Source: Marinobacter sp. ELB17
GTDB taxonomy: Bacteria; Pseudomonadota; Gammaproteobacteria; Pseudomonadales; Oleiphilaceae
Assembly (NCBI RefSeq): GCF_000169375.1
Contig: NZ_AAXY01000001.1
Span: 372,001 to 436,000, forward strand
Length of the DNA stretch: 64,000 bases
Direction of reading: 5' to 3'
Shown piece by piece: positions 43,435 to 51,013 of this stretch; position 1 is the first letter of the stretch, and each line of letters starts with the position of its first letter. Both the position numbers and the translations under genes were made by a program. Below the pieces are notes generated by a model, which did no database searches, was not told the origin of the DNA, and was given only the letters and a program-made list of their open reading frames with translations.

Positions 43435-44445
43435 TCAGAGACTTTCCAGGAACTGGAGGAGTGCGTCCGTCGGGCGGTAGCGCTTGTGCTGGGTCGCAGG
43501 TGGGGTGATGGCGGCAAGGGCCCGCTCCTTCATGCCCATGTCCGCTTCGACATAGCCGTGAGTGGTGACGGGGCTTTCGTGACCGAGCCACAACGCGATC
43601 ACGGTCAGATCGACGCCCGCCTGCAACAGGTGCATGGCCGTCGTATGGCGCCAGGTATGCGGCGAGATCCTGCGGCCTGCTAACTGTGGACACATCTTTG
43701 TCGCGGTGCTGACGGCCAGGTTCAGTCGTTCGGCCACATTGGTGCGCGTCATTGGCAATCCGCTGCGGTTTGGAATGAGGGGTTGCTCGACATGCAAGTC
43801 GGCGTATTTTAGCCACTGCCGGATTTCCTTCGCCGTTTCCTTCCATAGAGGCACGGTTCGTTGTTTGCGGCCCTTGCCATGTAGGCGCACAGAGGCGGTT
43901 GCCGCCAACGTGATATCGGCCACCCGGATGCCGATCAGTTCGGAAACCCGAGCGCCGGTGTTGTAAAGCACCGTGAGCATGGCGGTGTCGCGGCGCCCGC
44001 ACCAGGTCGTTATACCCGGGGCTGCAAGCAGCGCGCGAACCTCGTCGCGAGACAGGAACTCAAGCATGGGTCGTTCGAAGCGTTTCATAGGTATCGCGAG
44101 AATCTGTTGTGCAAGATGCAGAGCTGGCGGCGCTTGTGAGGCGACGTAGTGGGCAAAGGCACGAACCGCCGCCAATCTTGCATTGCGCGTGCGAATGGTG
44201 TTGTGCCGTTCGGTCTCGAGATGCGTGAGGAAATTCAGCACCAAGGCCGCATCGACATCGCACAGTGCCAGCATGGCAGGTGGCTTGCCCGTTGCGCGTC
44301 CCACATAGTTCAGCAAGAGCTTGAAGGTATCGCGATAGGCAGCGACTGTTCGGGGGCTGACGTTCTGTTGCTGGATCAAGCGCTCGGCGAAGAAGCGCTG
44401 GAGCAACGCGCCGAATTCGGTGGGAGCGGTGAGCAAGGGGTTCAT
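43435..44445 (-). CDS. ritC: RIT recombinase C (tyrosine recombinase)
   Basis: This 336-residue integrase has an N-terminal SAM-like DNA-binding domain (about 12-100) and a catalytic domain with Arg in NTGARVSELIGI, His-x-x-Arg in HTWRHTTAMHLL and the nucleophile Tyr in THGYVEADM. All catalytic residues seem present. It is the last of three overlapping integrases; its ATG overlaps the ritB stop (ATGA). It is thought to act with its partners in moving the element. Confidence 0.92.
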   Translation of the reverse strand: MNPLLTAPTEFGALLQRFFAERLIQQQNVSPRTVAAYRDTFKLLLNYVGRATGKPPAMLALCDVDAALVLNFLTHLETERHNTIRTRNARLAAVRAFAHYVASQAPPALHLAQQILAIPMKRFERPMLEFLSRDEVRALLAAPGITTWCGRRDTAMLTVLYNTGARVSELIGIRVADITLAATASVRLHGKGRKQRTVPLWKETAKEIRQWLKYADLHVEQPLIPNRSGLPMTRTNVAERLNLAVSTATKMCPQLAGRRISPHTWRHTTAMHLLQAGVDLTVIALWLGHESPVTTHGYVEADMGMKERALAAITPPATQHKRYRPTDALLQFLESL

Positions 44446-45389
44446 GACGCCTCTCCTTGCGTATAGAGGTGAAAGCGTTCGGCGGCGATCGCCATCAGTT
44501 CGGGAATGCCGGTGACATACCAGTAGGTGTCGCTCACCTTGGCGTGCCCGACGTAGGTTGATAGCGCCAGAATGGCACGATCAATATCTACGCCCTCTTC
44601 ATAGAGGCGCAGCATGCTTCTCACGATGAAGGTGTGCCGGATGTCATGCAGGCGGTGACGCTGATAGTCACCGCGCGTTTGCCAGTCCAGTTGCTGACAC
44701 AGCCTCTGTAAGGCATACAGCATGCTGGGCTGATTTACGCCGCTGCCATCATCACGCAGGAAGAACTTGTCACAACAAGGCCGTGGCACGAGCCTATCTC
44801 GCTGTCGTGCATAGGCGCGCAACGAGTCGGTAACGCTCGGATGCAGCGGTACGAGACGCTGCTGATGGAACTTCGCTTCGCGGATATGCAAAACGCCACT
44901 GTCCATGTCGACGTCAGCCGCGGTTAGTGTCAGTGCTTCGGCGATGCGTAGCCCGGTCGCGGCGAGCAAGCCAAAAACACAGTGGCAAGTTGCTGGACGC
45001 AATCCCTCGGTGGGCGCCAAGCCATGCGTGGCTTCAAGCAGTGTGCACAGTTCGGCTTCTGTGTAGATGTGTGGGATGAGACGCCGGTGGGCCGAACCAA
45101 AGAGACTTCGCGGTGGAACCTCCGTCGCCGGATCCTCGCGCTGGCAAAAGCGGGCGAAACCGCGAAGAATCCCGATGCGGCGCGCCCAGGTAAACGACGC
45201 CTTAAGCTGCGAAGTCTGTGCCCATGCGACAGCGAGCGGCACCGTCAGATGCCCTTCAGGAGAGACCTCATCCGCGAAACGGGCAAATGACTGAAGCTGC
45301 GTTGCGTCGATGGTTAGCTCGAATCCGTTACGACGACGATACGCCAGGTACGCTTCGACCCGCGCCATCCAAGACAACCGGGCGCTCAT
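44442..45389 (-). CDS. ritB: RIT recombinase B (tyrosine recombinase)
   Basis: A 315-residue integrase with catalytic Arg in ATGLRIAEALTL, HDIRHTF as His-x-x-Arg and YWY near the end (VSDTYWYVTG) for the Tyr nucleophile, with LSTYVGHAKVSDT before it. The ATG at 45389 overlaps the ritA stop by 4 bases, which argues for this start over the longer GTG frame at 45407. It is the middle gene of the RIT trio. Confidence 0.92.
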   Translation of the reverse strand: MSARLSWMARVEAYLAYRRRNGFELTIDATQLQSFARFADEVSPEGHLTVPLAVAWAQTSQLKASFTWARRIGILRGFARFCQREDPATEVPPRSLFGSAHRRLIPHIYTEAELCTLLEATHGLAPTEGLRPATCHCVFGLLAATGLRIAEALTLTAADVDMDSGVLHIREAKFHQQRLVPLHPSVTDSLRAYARQRDRLVPRPCCDKFFLRDDGSGVNQPSMLYALQRLCQQLDWQTRGDYQRHRLHDIRHTFIVRSMLRLYEEGVDIDRAILALSTYVGHAKVSDTYWYVTGIPELMAIAAERFHLYTQGEAS

Positions 45390-46639
45390 GACGGGCTCCC
45401 GGGCCACGGCAGTGCCATCGCGCGCAATTGCTCCACGTCAACGCGGGCGTAGCTGTAGGCAGTGTCAAGACTCTTGTGACGCAATACGTCGGCGATCTCT
45501 TTGACTGAGACCCCAGCGCGCTGTAGCTGCGTTGCCATCGTTCGCCGCAGCACGTGTGTGTTGCAGAACTGATCGCGCAAACCGCAACGAACAAAGGCGC
45601 GGTTCATTGAATTGCGAATGGCCGGAACGCTCAGTGGCGTGTCGAGCGGTGCCCGGTGCCGGACGAATAGTCTGCGGCTCGTCGTCTGCGGGCGTCCCTG
45701 TCGCAGATACTGCGCTACCGCCTCTCCCGTGGACGCAGGCAGGGGAAGCTGTTGAATGCGTTTACTTTTGGTACCGCTGATGGTCAGTATTGCCCTGCGC
45801 CAGTCGATCGACTCCAGCGTGAGGTAGGTTACTTCGTGACCGCGTAAACCCAGATCAAGCAGGCAGCGCGCGATGGCATAGTCACGCAGGCCAACGGGGT
45901 CCGTGCGATCGAAGGCATCCAGAAAGGCCGTTAGTTCGGCGTCCGACAATACCTTGGGCAACGTGGCCCGGCGCCAGTCTGCGATTCGTGGAAGCGCTGC
46001 CGCTAGCCCGTCGGTCTCGTCACCGCGCACGGCACGGTAACGAAAGTAGCTACGCAGACTGTTGCACACGATACGCAGCGATGCCGGCCGTAGGCGCGAC
46101 GTCAGCGTCGAAAAGTAAGCATCTATGTCGGTCGCCGACAGCGACAAGACGCTCACGGTATCAGTAACGCCTACGTCGTAGAGGAACGCCCCAACGTGTT
46201 GAGCTCGGCTGTCACGGGTGGCTGATGATAGCCCGCAAGTATCCGTTAAGTACTCGGCGAACCGAGTGAGCTCGATCGTCACTGGATCCTTCGCCATCGT
46301 TGGCGATGGCTGTGAACGCATCAGTATTTTGAGCAGATGCCGAAGCGCCGCTCCGGAGCAGCCTACAGAATCGTAGCAGGGTACGGGACAGGTGCACGCC
46401 GGGAGGTGTTCGCGCACGAACCGTTTAATAAGGGATGAATCGACGTGCGTCAACTCGAGCTCTTCAGCTTTAAGCCAGAAACCAAAATGGGCAAGGCAGC
46501 CCAAATAGATTCTGATGGTGCGATCAGCGTAGCGCTGGCCTCGCAGCGCCTTAATGTAGGATGAAACGACGCTCTCGAGCGGACTATCAATCAGCCAGTT
46601 GTAGCGAACAAGGTTTGTGAGGGTTTTATCGGCGGGCAT
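45386..46639 (-). CDS. ritA: RIT recombinase A (tyrosine recombinase)
   Basis: A 417-residue integrase, the largest of the trio, with a longer N-terminal part. The catalytic domain shows Arg in LGLRGHEVTYLTL, His-x-x-Arg in HVLRRTMATQL and Tyr in DTAYSYARVD. Its N-terminal region contains CTCPVPCYDSVGC, a cluster of Cys. AGGAG lies eight bases before the ATG at 46639; an upstream GTG would be less likely. It is first in the operon, so its promoter lies in the right terminal region of the element. Confidence 0.92.
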   Translation of the reverse strand: MPADKTLTNLVRYNWLIDSPLESVVSSYIKALRGQRYADRTIRIYLGCLAHFGFWLKAEELELTHVDSSLIKRFVREHLPACTCPVPCYDSVGCSGAALRHLLKILMRSQPSPTMAKDPVTIELTRFAEYLTDTCGLSSATRDSRAQHVGAFLYDVGVTDTVSVLSLSATDIDAYFSTLTSRLRPASLRIVCNSLRSYFRYRAVRGDETDGLAAALPRIADWRRATLPKVLSDAELTAFLDAFDRTDPVGLRDYAIARCLLDLGLRGHEVTYLTLESIDWRRAILTISGTKSKRIQQLPLPASTGEAVAQYLRQGRPQTTSRRLFVRHRAPLDTPLSVPAIRNSMNRAFVRCGLRDQFCNTHVLRRTMATQLQRAGVSVKEIADVLRHKSLDTAYSYARVDVEQLRAMALPWPGSPS

Positions 46640-46759
46640 GGTGTGTGCTCCTGCGGTTAGGGACGAGCCCACAGGAAACACTGTTTTTATGCAAAGCTCG
46701 ATAGCTACAACACAGCTAAAAGCTTCGTCGCCACTGGCCTTTGCCGGAATAGCCCAACA

Positions 46760-46790
46760 AACCTTGCATAATTATAGGGTGAGGATAATT
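46760..46790 (-). repeat. RIT right inverted repeat with internal hairpin
   Basis: AACCTTGCATAATTAT (46760-46775) is the inverse of the left end and is followed by AGGGTGAGG and GATAATT, which again folds back on itself. Overall 28 of 31 bases match the left end. Confidence 0.9.
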
Positions 46791-46793
46791 GTA

Positions 46794-46815
46794 GTTATGC
46801 GAAGCTTTGCATAAC
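46794..46815. repeat. Palindrome just outside the RIT right end
   Basis: GTTATGC at 46794-46800 and GCATAAC at 46809-46815 flank GAAGCTTT. The 22 bases form an inverted repeat with two mismatched positions, and contain the subterminal TTTGCATAA motif again. No counterpart is seen outside the left end, so it is outside the repeats or a relic of another end. Confidence 0.6.
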
Positions 46816-46893
46816 CGAAAGAACTGTCAACTATAAGTGCGCACGGGATACCGGTCAATTTACAGCTCTGTTATCCCCGTTTGGGTAAAGATT

Positions 46894-48192
46894 TCAGACG
46901 TCATCCAGTACTTGCCAGCCCGGACGCCGGCCGCGGCGCCAGGCGCTCAGCGCCGGCATCAAACCAATCACCAGTGCAGCAACCGGCACCGCTGCCAGCA
47001 GAATCCACTCGTCCGGATTCAGTGGGCGCAGTGTAAGCAAAACGCCGTAGTTGGCTTGTAGCCAAGGGCTGACGGCGGCTATACCGGCAGCGCCCAGCGC
47101 CAACGCTAAAACGCAGGCCAGCAGCGCGATTGCCAATGATTCCAGCAGGTACAGGCTGGCAATTAAACCCGCAGAGGCGCCGGTTGCACGAAGTATGGCG
47201 ATTTCGGCTGATCGCTGGGCCTGTAACGTCAGCAGCACCGTGGCCAGGCTAATCAGACATACCACGACCACAAAGCCGGTGATGCCCAGCAGCGCCTTTT
47301 CAAACTGGCCCAACAGGCGCCAAAGCTCGCTCAGGGCAACGCCGGGCAGTATGGCGGTTAGCGGCTCTTTACCATAGGTGTTGATGTCGCGCTGGATACG
47401 AAAGGTCAGTACTTTGCGTTCTACGCCGGCAAATGCGGCGGTAATGTTGGACGGGATAAAATTGCGCTGTTTGGCCTGCTCCAGGGTTAAAGTGCGCCCG
47501 GGAATGCCCACGCCAGACTCCCAGCCCACATGCATGGCTTCCATACTGTCCAGGCTGATATAAACCGCCTGGTCTACCGGCGTACCGGTGGTATCAAGCA
47601 CGCCGGTTACGGTAAACGGCGTGCTGTCGTGGCGGGCGAAGCTCACACTACCACCTCCGTGGCCCATAATGAGCTGGTCGCCAACACTATGATTGAAAGC
47701 ACGGGCGACATCGGCGCCCAATACCACCTCAAACAGATCGTTGAACCACTGGCCGCGCTGCAGTGTCAGCGGCTGGCTGCGGCCATAGCGAAAGTGCTCG
47801 AACATGGCGCTGGTGGTTGCCACCATGCGGTGGCCGTTGTAGCTGTCGCCCAGGGAAATGGGGATCAGCCAGCTTAAGCGCTCGTCGTCTTTCAGAGCTT
47901 GATAACTTTGCCAGCTCAGGTTGTTCGTCGCATCGCCAATGTGAAACACGCTGTATAGCAACAGGTTCAACTGACCGCTGCGGGCGCCGATGATCAGATC
48001 TGTATTGCTGATGGTGTTGGTGAACGACTGCCGAATTTCGCTGCGCACATACTGGATGCCCAACAGCAGGCTCACGCTGAGCGTGAGCGTGAGGGTAACC
48101 AGCAACAGTATCCGCCGGCGGTGCCAAAGGCTGGATTTGGTGAGTGTCAGAGCAAGGTGGGCTGTCATGCGGGTGGTCATGAAGATAGCCAT
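46894..48192 (-). CDS. FtsX-type ABC transporter permease (zinc-associated locus)
   Basis: This 432-residue inner-membrane protein has an N-terminal membrane segment (about 28-46), a large periplasmic domain and three C-terminal membrane segments with the FtsX/MacB-like stretch LQAQRSAEIAILRATGASAGLIASLY. It is the permease partner of the adjacent ATPase. Related permeases move lipoproteins, peptides or drugs out of the membrane rather than import ions. The ATG at 48192 has GGAGC upstream and overlaps the ATPase gene by 16 bases; ATG 48180 gives a 4-base overlap. Neighbouring DUF3299 and ZrgA-family genes suggest a zinc-related role. Confidence 0.87.
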   Translation of the reverse strand: MAIFMTTRMTAHLALTLTKSSLWHRRRILLLVTLTLTLSVSLLLGIQYVRSEIRQSFTNTISNTDLIIGARSGQLNLLLYSVFHIGDATNNLSWQSYQALKDDERLSWLIPISLGDSYNGHRMVATTSAMFEHFRYGRSQPLTLQRGQWFNDLFEVVLGADVARAFNHSVGDQLIMGHGGGSVSFARHDSTPFTVTGVLDTTGTPVDQAVYISLDSMEAMHVGWESGVGIPGRTLTLEQAKQRNFIPSNITAAFAGVERKVLTFRIQRDINTYGKEPLTAILPGVALSELWRLLGQFEKALLGITGFVVVVCLISLATVLLTLQAQRSAEIAILRATGASAGLIASLYLLESLAIALLACVLALALGAAGIAAVSPWLQANYGVLLTLRPLNPDEWILLAAVPVAALVIGLMPALSAWRRGRRPGWQVLDDV

Positions 48193-48947
48193 GATGGCTG
48201 CTCCAGTTCAATCTGGTGGTGAAAATGGTGTGCCAGGGCCGGGTCATGGCTGACAAACACCACCGAGGTTTTATTCTGCTGCGCCATCTCCAGCAGCAAC
48301 TGCATAAAGCGATCGCGATTGTTGCTGTCCAGCGCTGAAGTGGGCTCGTCAGCCAGAATCAGCTCCGGTGCGCCCATCAGCGCGCGGGCTGCCGCAACCC
48401 GTTGCTGCTGACCAATGCTCAGCTGCGCGGGTTTGCGGCTATGCAGTTCCTGGGGAATAGAGAGCGCTGACAGAAGCGTTTTTGCTTTGGCGTGAATGGC
48501 GGCCCGGGTGTCTGAGGTGCGGGTTTCTGAGCTGATGCGGTCACGGCGAACGGGGGAAAGCTGACAGGGAAGAATGACATTAGCCAGCGCGGTCAGATAG
48601 GGCACCAGATTGAACTGCTGAAAGATCACACCGATATGGTCGGCGCGGAAACGATCCCGTGCTGAGGGTGCAAGGCCCCTTATAGACTTTCCTAGCAGGC
48701 GGATGTCGCCGTTGTCTGCGGTGTTTAGCCCGGCCAGAAGGCCCAGCAAGGTGCTTTTACCGCTGCCGCTGGCCCCGCGTAAAAACAGGTGGTCGCCGGC
48801 GTCCAGATTGATATCCGGAAAAGTCAGGGCAGGCTGGCGGGACTGCCAGCGAAAGGTCAGCTCTCGGATTTGTAGAGAGGGCAGGGCAAGCGGAGCGCTT
48901 GCGCTGTCAGAGTCTGGAGTGATCATGGTGGCTGTCGTTTTGGTCAT
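48177..48947 (-). CDS. ABC transporter ATPase (LolD/MacB-type)
   Basis: A 256-residue ATPase with Walker A GASGSGKSTLL, signature LSIGQQQRVAAARAL, Walker B LILADEPTSALD and the switch His in VFVSHDPALAHH. It has the compact LolD/MacB form that pairs with FtsX-type permeases. The start is ATG 48947; a TTG frame at 48986 is less likely. It is divergent from the DUF3299 gene across a 68-bp gap with a weak Zur-like sequence. Confidence 0.92.
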   Translation of the reverse strand: MTKTTATMITPDSDSASAPLALPSLQIRELTFRWQSRQPALTFPDINLDAGDHLFLRGASGSGKSTLLGLLAGLNTADNGDIRLLGKSIRGLAPSARDRFRADHIGVIFQQFNLVPYLTALANVILPCQLSPVRRDRISSETRTSDTRAAIHAKAKTLLSALSIPQELHSRKPAQLSIGQQQRVAAARALMGAPELILADEPTSALDSNNRDRFMQLLLEMAQQNKTSVVFVSHDPALAHHFHHQIELEQPSWLSS

Positions 48948-48964
48948 GGTGATTGATTCTGGCG

Positions 48965-48977
48965 GGTGTATGATAAC
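48965..48977 (-). promoter_or_regulatory. Weak Zur-like box in the ABC/DUF3299 divergent region
   Basis: The minus strand reads GTTATCATACACC, against the gammaproteobacterial Zur consensus GTTATANTATAAC: nine of twelve defined positions match. The position between divergent genes suits a shared operator, but the match is imperfect. Confidence 0.35.
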
Positions 48978-49015
48978 TCTTTTCAATCCACAGCTTGGCG
49001 GGGTTAAACGAATAC

Positions 49016-49543
49016 ATGGCTAATAAGTTGCACAGAGTGAGTTGTGTTCGGCGCTGTTCTGCTTTGCCCCTGGGGTTGCTGCTCATGGTATTTTTACCTT
49101 TGGCGCACGCGGAGCTACCGGAGATTGATTGGCTGGATTTGATGCCGGCGGAGGATCTGGCACTGCTCGAGAGCATGCCGGAAATTGTGCACGACGGCGA
49201 AGGCCCGCCCTTGCTGCCGGACGAGATCATGACCGGGCGTGTGGTAACGGCCATGGCCAATACCCGGGGCCGTATTCCGGGTTTCGTTGTGCCGCTGAAG
49301 ACGACAGAGGATATGCGCATTCTGGAGTTTTTCCTGGTGCCTTATTTTGGTGCCTGTATTCATGTGCCACCGCCGCCACCCAATCAGCTTATCCATATGA
49401 AATACAAAAAAGGCTTCAAGCTGACTGCGCTCTACGACCCGGTCTGGGTTGAGGTTACGATTTTGATTGATCGTACCGAGAATGTGATCGGGACCTCGTC
49501 TTATTCCATGGCGGTGGAGTCGATTTATCCTTATGAGTATTGA
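49016..49543 (+). CDS. DUF3299 family exported protein
   Basis: This 175-residue protein has a signal peptide (hydrophobic LPLGLLLMVFLPLAHA, cleaved before ELPE) and a mature domain containing GRIPGFVVPL, EFFLVPYFGACIHVPPPPPNQL and the final VESIYPYEY. The conserved pattern of a Cys and His near a Pro run is typical of DUF3299. Family members are found beside ABC permeases and zinc-linked genes. A periplasmic role in zinc handling is inferred. A long TTG frame from 48995 is less likely; ATG 49016 opens the signal. Confidence 0.85.
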   Translation: MANKLHRVSCVRRCSALPLGLLLMVFLPLAHAELPEIDWLDLMPAEDLALLESMPEIVHDGEGPPLLPDEIMTGRVVTAMANTRGRIPGFVVPLKTTEDMRILEFFLVPYFGACIHVPPPPPNQLIHMKYKKGFKLTALYDPVWVEVTILIDRTENVIGTSSYSMAVESIYPYEY

Positions 49544-49557
49544 TGCTTTTGAACTTT

Positions 49558-50136
49558 TCAGAGCTGGAATTGGTTATCGGATGAGCTCAGTTTTGTGCTG
49601 CCCTGGCGGCTGTTGGTTACCCACTCCACGTCCAGTTCCTGTATCTCCGGAAATTGGGCGATCAGCGGGGTTGTAAGCTGGCCGCCGATATCCGCACTTT
49701 TGCAGTTGAGCACCTGACTGACTTCTATGTTGGCATGTTCGTTCATGGTTTCATCGTGATGGTGGTCGTGATCGTGATGATCTTGTTCCGCCGCTTTTGC
49801 GCTGAAGTCCATGCTGGCCGATTCCATCGTGCAGTTGCCACCGGCGGGCGCAATCAGTGCTTGGGTCGTTAGCCACTGCCTGGCGTTTTCCAGGGTCTGT
49901 TTTTGTTGCTCGGTGCGTGGTTCATGTTCGAAACCCAGCAGGTTGAAGGCGGGGCTGGTCAGAATCAGGTCAACGTTGTTGTTCTCCACCGCCATCTGCA
50001 GCTGGGCATGGCCGTGTTGGTGTGGTTGCTGTTCGCTGGCTGTGCTGGTGGTGGCCAACGCGCACAGGCACAGGCCAATGGCAACACTCAGAGAGTTTAT
50101 AGATTTTAGAGATGTTAAAGGGTTGCGGGATGTCAT
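49558..50136 (-). CDS. zrgA: ZrgA-family His-rich zinc-uptake protein (DUF2796)
   Basis: This 192-residue exported protein has a signal peptide ending near STASEQ, then HQHGHAQLQM, a pattern typical of DUF2796/ZrgA. A His/Asp-rich loop at residues 119-128 (DHHDHDHHHD) would bind zinc. The later cysteines (C102 and C145) may form a disulfide. In Vibrio, ZrgA works with ABC and TonB-like genes in zinc uptake. It lies 14 bp from the DUF3299 gene, on the other strand. AGGAAC precedes the ATG, and a Zur box lies 17-29 bp upstream. Confidence 0.88.
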   Translation of the reverse strand: MTSRNPLTSLKSINSLSVAIGLCLCALATTSTASEQQPHQHGHAQLQMAVENNNVDLILTSPAFNLLGFEHEPRTEQQKQTLENARQWLTTQALIAPAGGNCTMESASMDFSAKAAEQDHHDHDHHHDETMNEHANIEVSQVLNCKSADIGGQLTTPLIAQFPEIQELDVEWVTNSRQGSTKLSSSDNQFQL

Positions 50137-50152
50137 GACGGGTTCCTGTAAA

Positions 50153-50165
50153 GTTATGTTATAAC
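50153..50165 (-). promoter_or_regulatory. Zur box upstream of zrgA
   Basis: GTTATGTTATAAC matches the gammaproteobacterial Zur consensus GTTATANTATAAC at eleven of twelve defined positions. It lies 17 bp before the zrgA ATG, overlapping the expected promoter. It is also inside the 12-bp palindrome ATGTTATAACAT (50156-50167). Zur with zinc would repress zrgA. Confidence 0.75.
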
Positions 50166-50287
50166 ATCTTTGACCGAGTGCGATGAAAAAGCAACAGAAT
50201 GTGCTCTAAGGCAACAGAAAGTGCCATGCAGGCGCTGCAATGCTAGGATAATGGCAATCTTTATTATTCACCTATTAGGGTTTTTCC

Positions 50288-50896
50288 ATGTCTTTATCCG
50301 ATGCTTCCGCTGCTCCAAATATCGAGATTTCTGCGGAATTCGAGCGCTGGGCCAATGTGTTTCTGGCGCACAAAGCGTTCAGCCACCCGTCTGAGTTACA
50401 CGGTGTTCTGTGTGGTCGTTTCGCCGCTGGTGGGCGTATGCAAGAAGACGAGTGTGCCACCATGGTGTGCGAACATATCGGGCTGGCTTCGACAGCGTTG
50501 GAAGAGTCGCCTGAGCTTAGGGTGTTCGCCGCGGGTATTTACCAACAGGCCCTGGCGCAGCTGAGCAGTATGGATATGAGCTTCCAGCCCCTGCTTCCAG
50601 ATGATGATTATGCGCTTGAGCAAAGGCTGGAATCGTTAATTTCGTGGGTGCGTGGCTTCCTGGCGGGCATGGCACTGGCGGCGGGTGAGTCGCTGGGCGA
50701 GGCGCCGGAGGAAATTCGCGAGCTGATGGAAGACATGGTCGCGATCAGCCAGCTGTCTGACGAAGAAGACGCGAGCGAAGAAAACGATCAGCAGCTGGTA
50801 GAAATTACCGAGTATGTCAGGTTGGGTGCGCTGGCCGTGTTTACCGAGTTTAACGAGCCGGAGCAACCGGCCAAGACGCCCCCTACTCTTCATTAG
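50288..50896 (+). CDS. ygfB: YgfB/YecA-type UPF0149 family protein
   Basis: This 202-residue acidic protein has the UPF0149 pattern: HPSELHGVLCGRFAAGG, LPDDDYALEQRLESLISWVRGFLAGMALA and LEYVRLGALAVF-like EYVRLGALAVFTEF. Family members are all-helical; in Pseudomonas YgfB is reported to repress the ampDh3 gene. It heads the conserved ygfB-pepP-ubiH-ubiI run. Here the usual divergent zapA pair is displaced by 7 kb. Confidence 0.92.
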   Translation: MSLSDASAAPNIEISAEFERWANVFLAHKAFSHPSELHGVLCGRFAAGGRMQEDECATMVCEHIGLASTALEESPELRVFAAGIYQQALAQLSSMDMSFQPLLPDDDYALEQRLESLISWVRGFLAGMALAAGESLGEAPEEIRELMEDMVAISQLSDEEDASEENDQQLVEITEYVRLGALAVFTEFNEPEQPAKTPPTLH

Positions 50897-50967
50897 GTCT
50901 CATTAGGCCTCATTAAGACTCATTAAGACTCACTGAAGCTCACGAGAGCGCACTAGAACTCATGAGA
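50889..50967. repeat. Degenerate 10-bp tandem repeat between ygfB and pepP
   Basis: About eight imperfect units of the type CTCATTAAGA (also CTCATTAGGY, CTCACTGAAG, CTCACGAGAG) run from the end of ygfB to the pepP leader. Copies become less alike toward the 3' end. Confidence 0.85.
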
Positions 50968-51013
50968 AAAAAGGACCGTCTTGGCCCTGAACATTTTAAT
51001 GGTTGGAGACTGT

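Larger units (their letters stand above)
43347..46790 (-). mobile_element. RIT element (recombinase in trio), complete
   Basis: This 3.44-kb element holds three tandem tyrosine recombinase genes, in the order ritA-ritB-ritC on the minus strand, with 4-base overlaps. It is bounded by imperfect inverted repeats of 31 bp (28 identical). This combination is diagnostic of RIT elements. The inner sides of the repeats also share GGTTYGTYGG, and each end has a subterminal TTTGCATAA motif (43424-43432, and 46695-46687 on the complement). No target duplication is seen. It lies between the zapA gene pair and the zinc locus. Confidence 0.9.

Noticed and set aside
43347..46790. Reading the three integrases as a prophage or integron
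   Set aside because: There are no phage structural genes, no attC sites and no cassettes; the trio with inverted repeats fits a RIT element.
50888..50968. Possible CRISPR array
   Set aside because: Units are 10 bp with no spacers and no cas genes are present; it is a simple tandem repeat.
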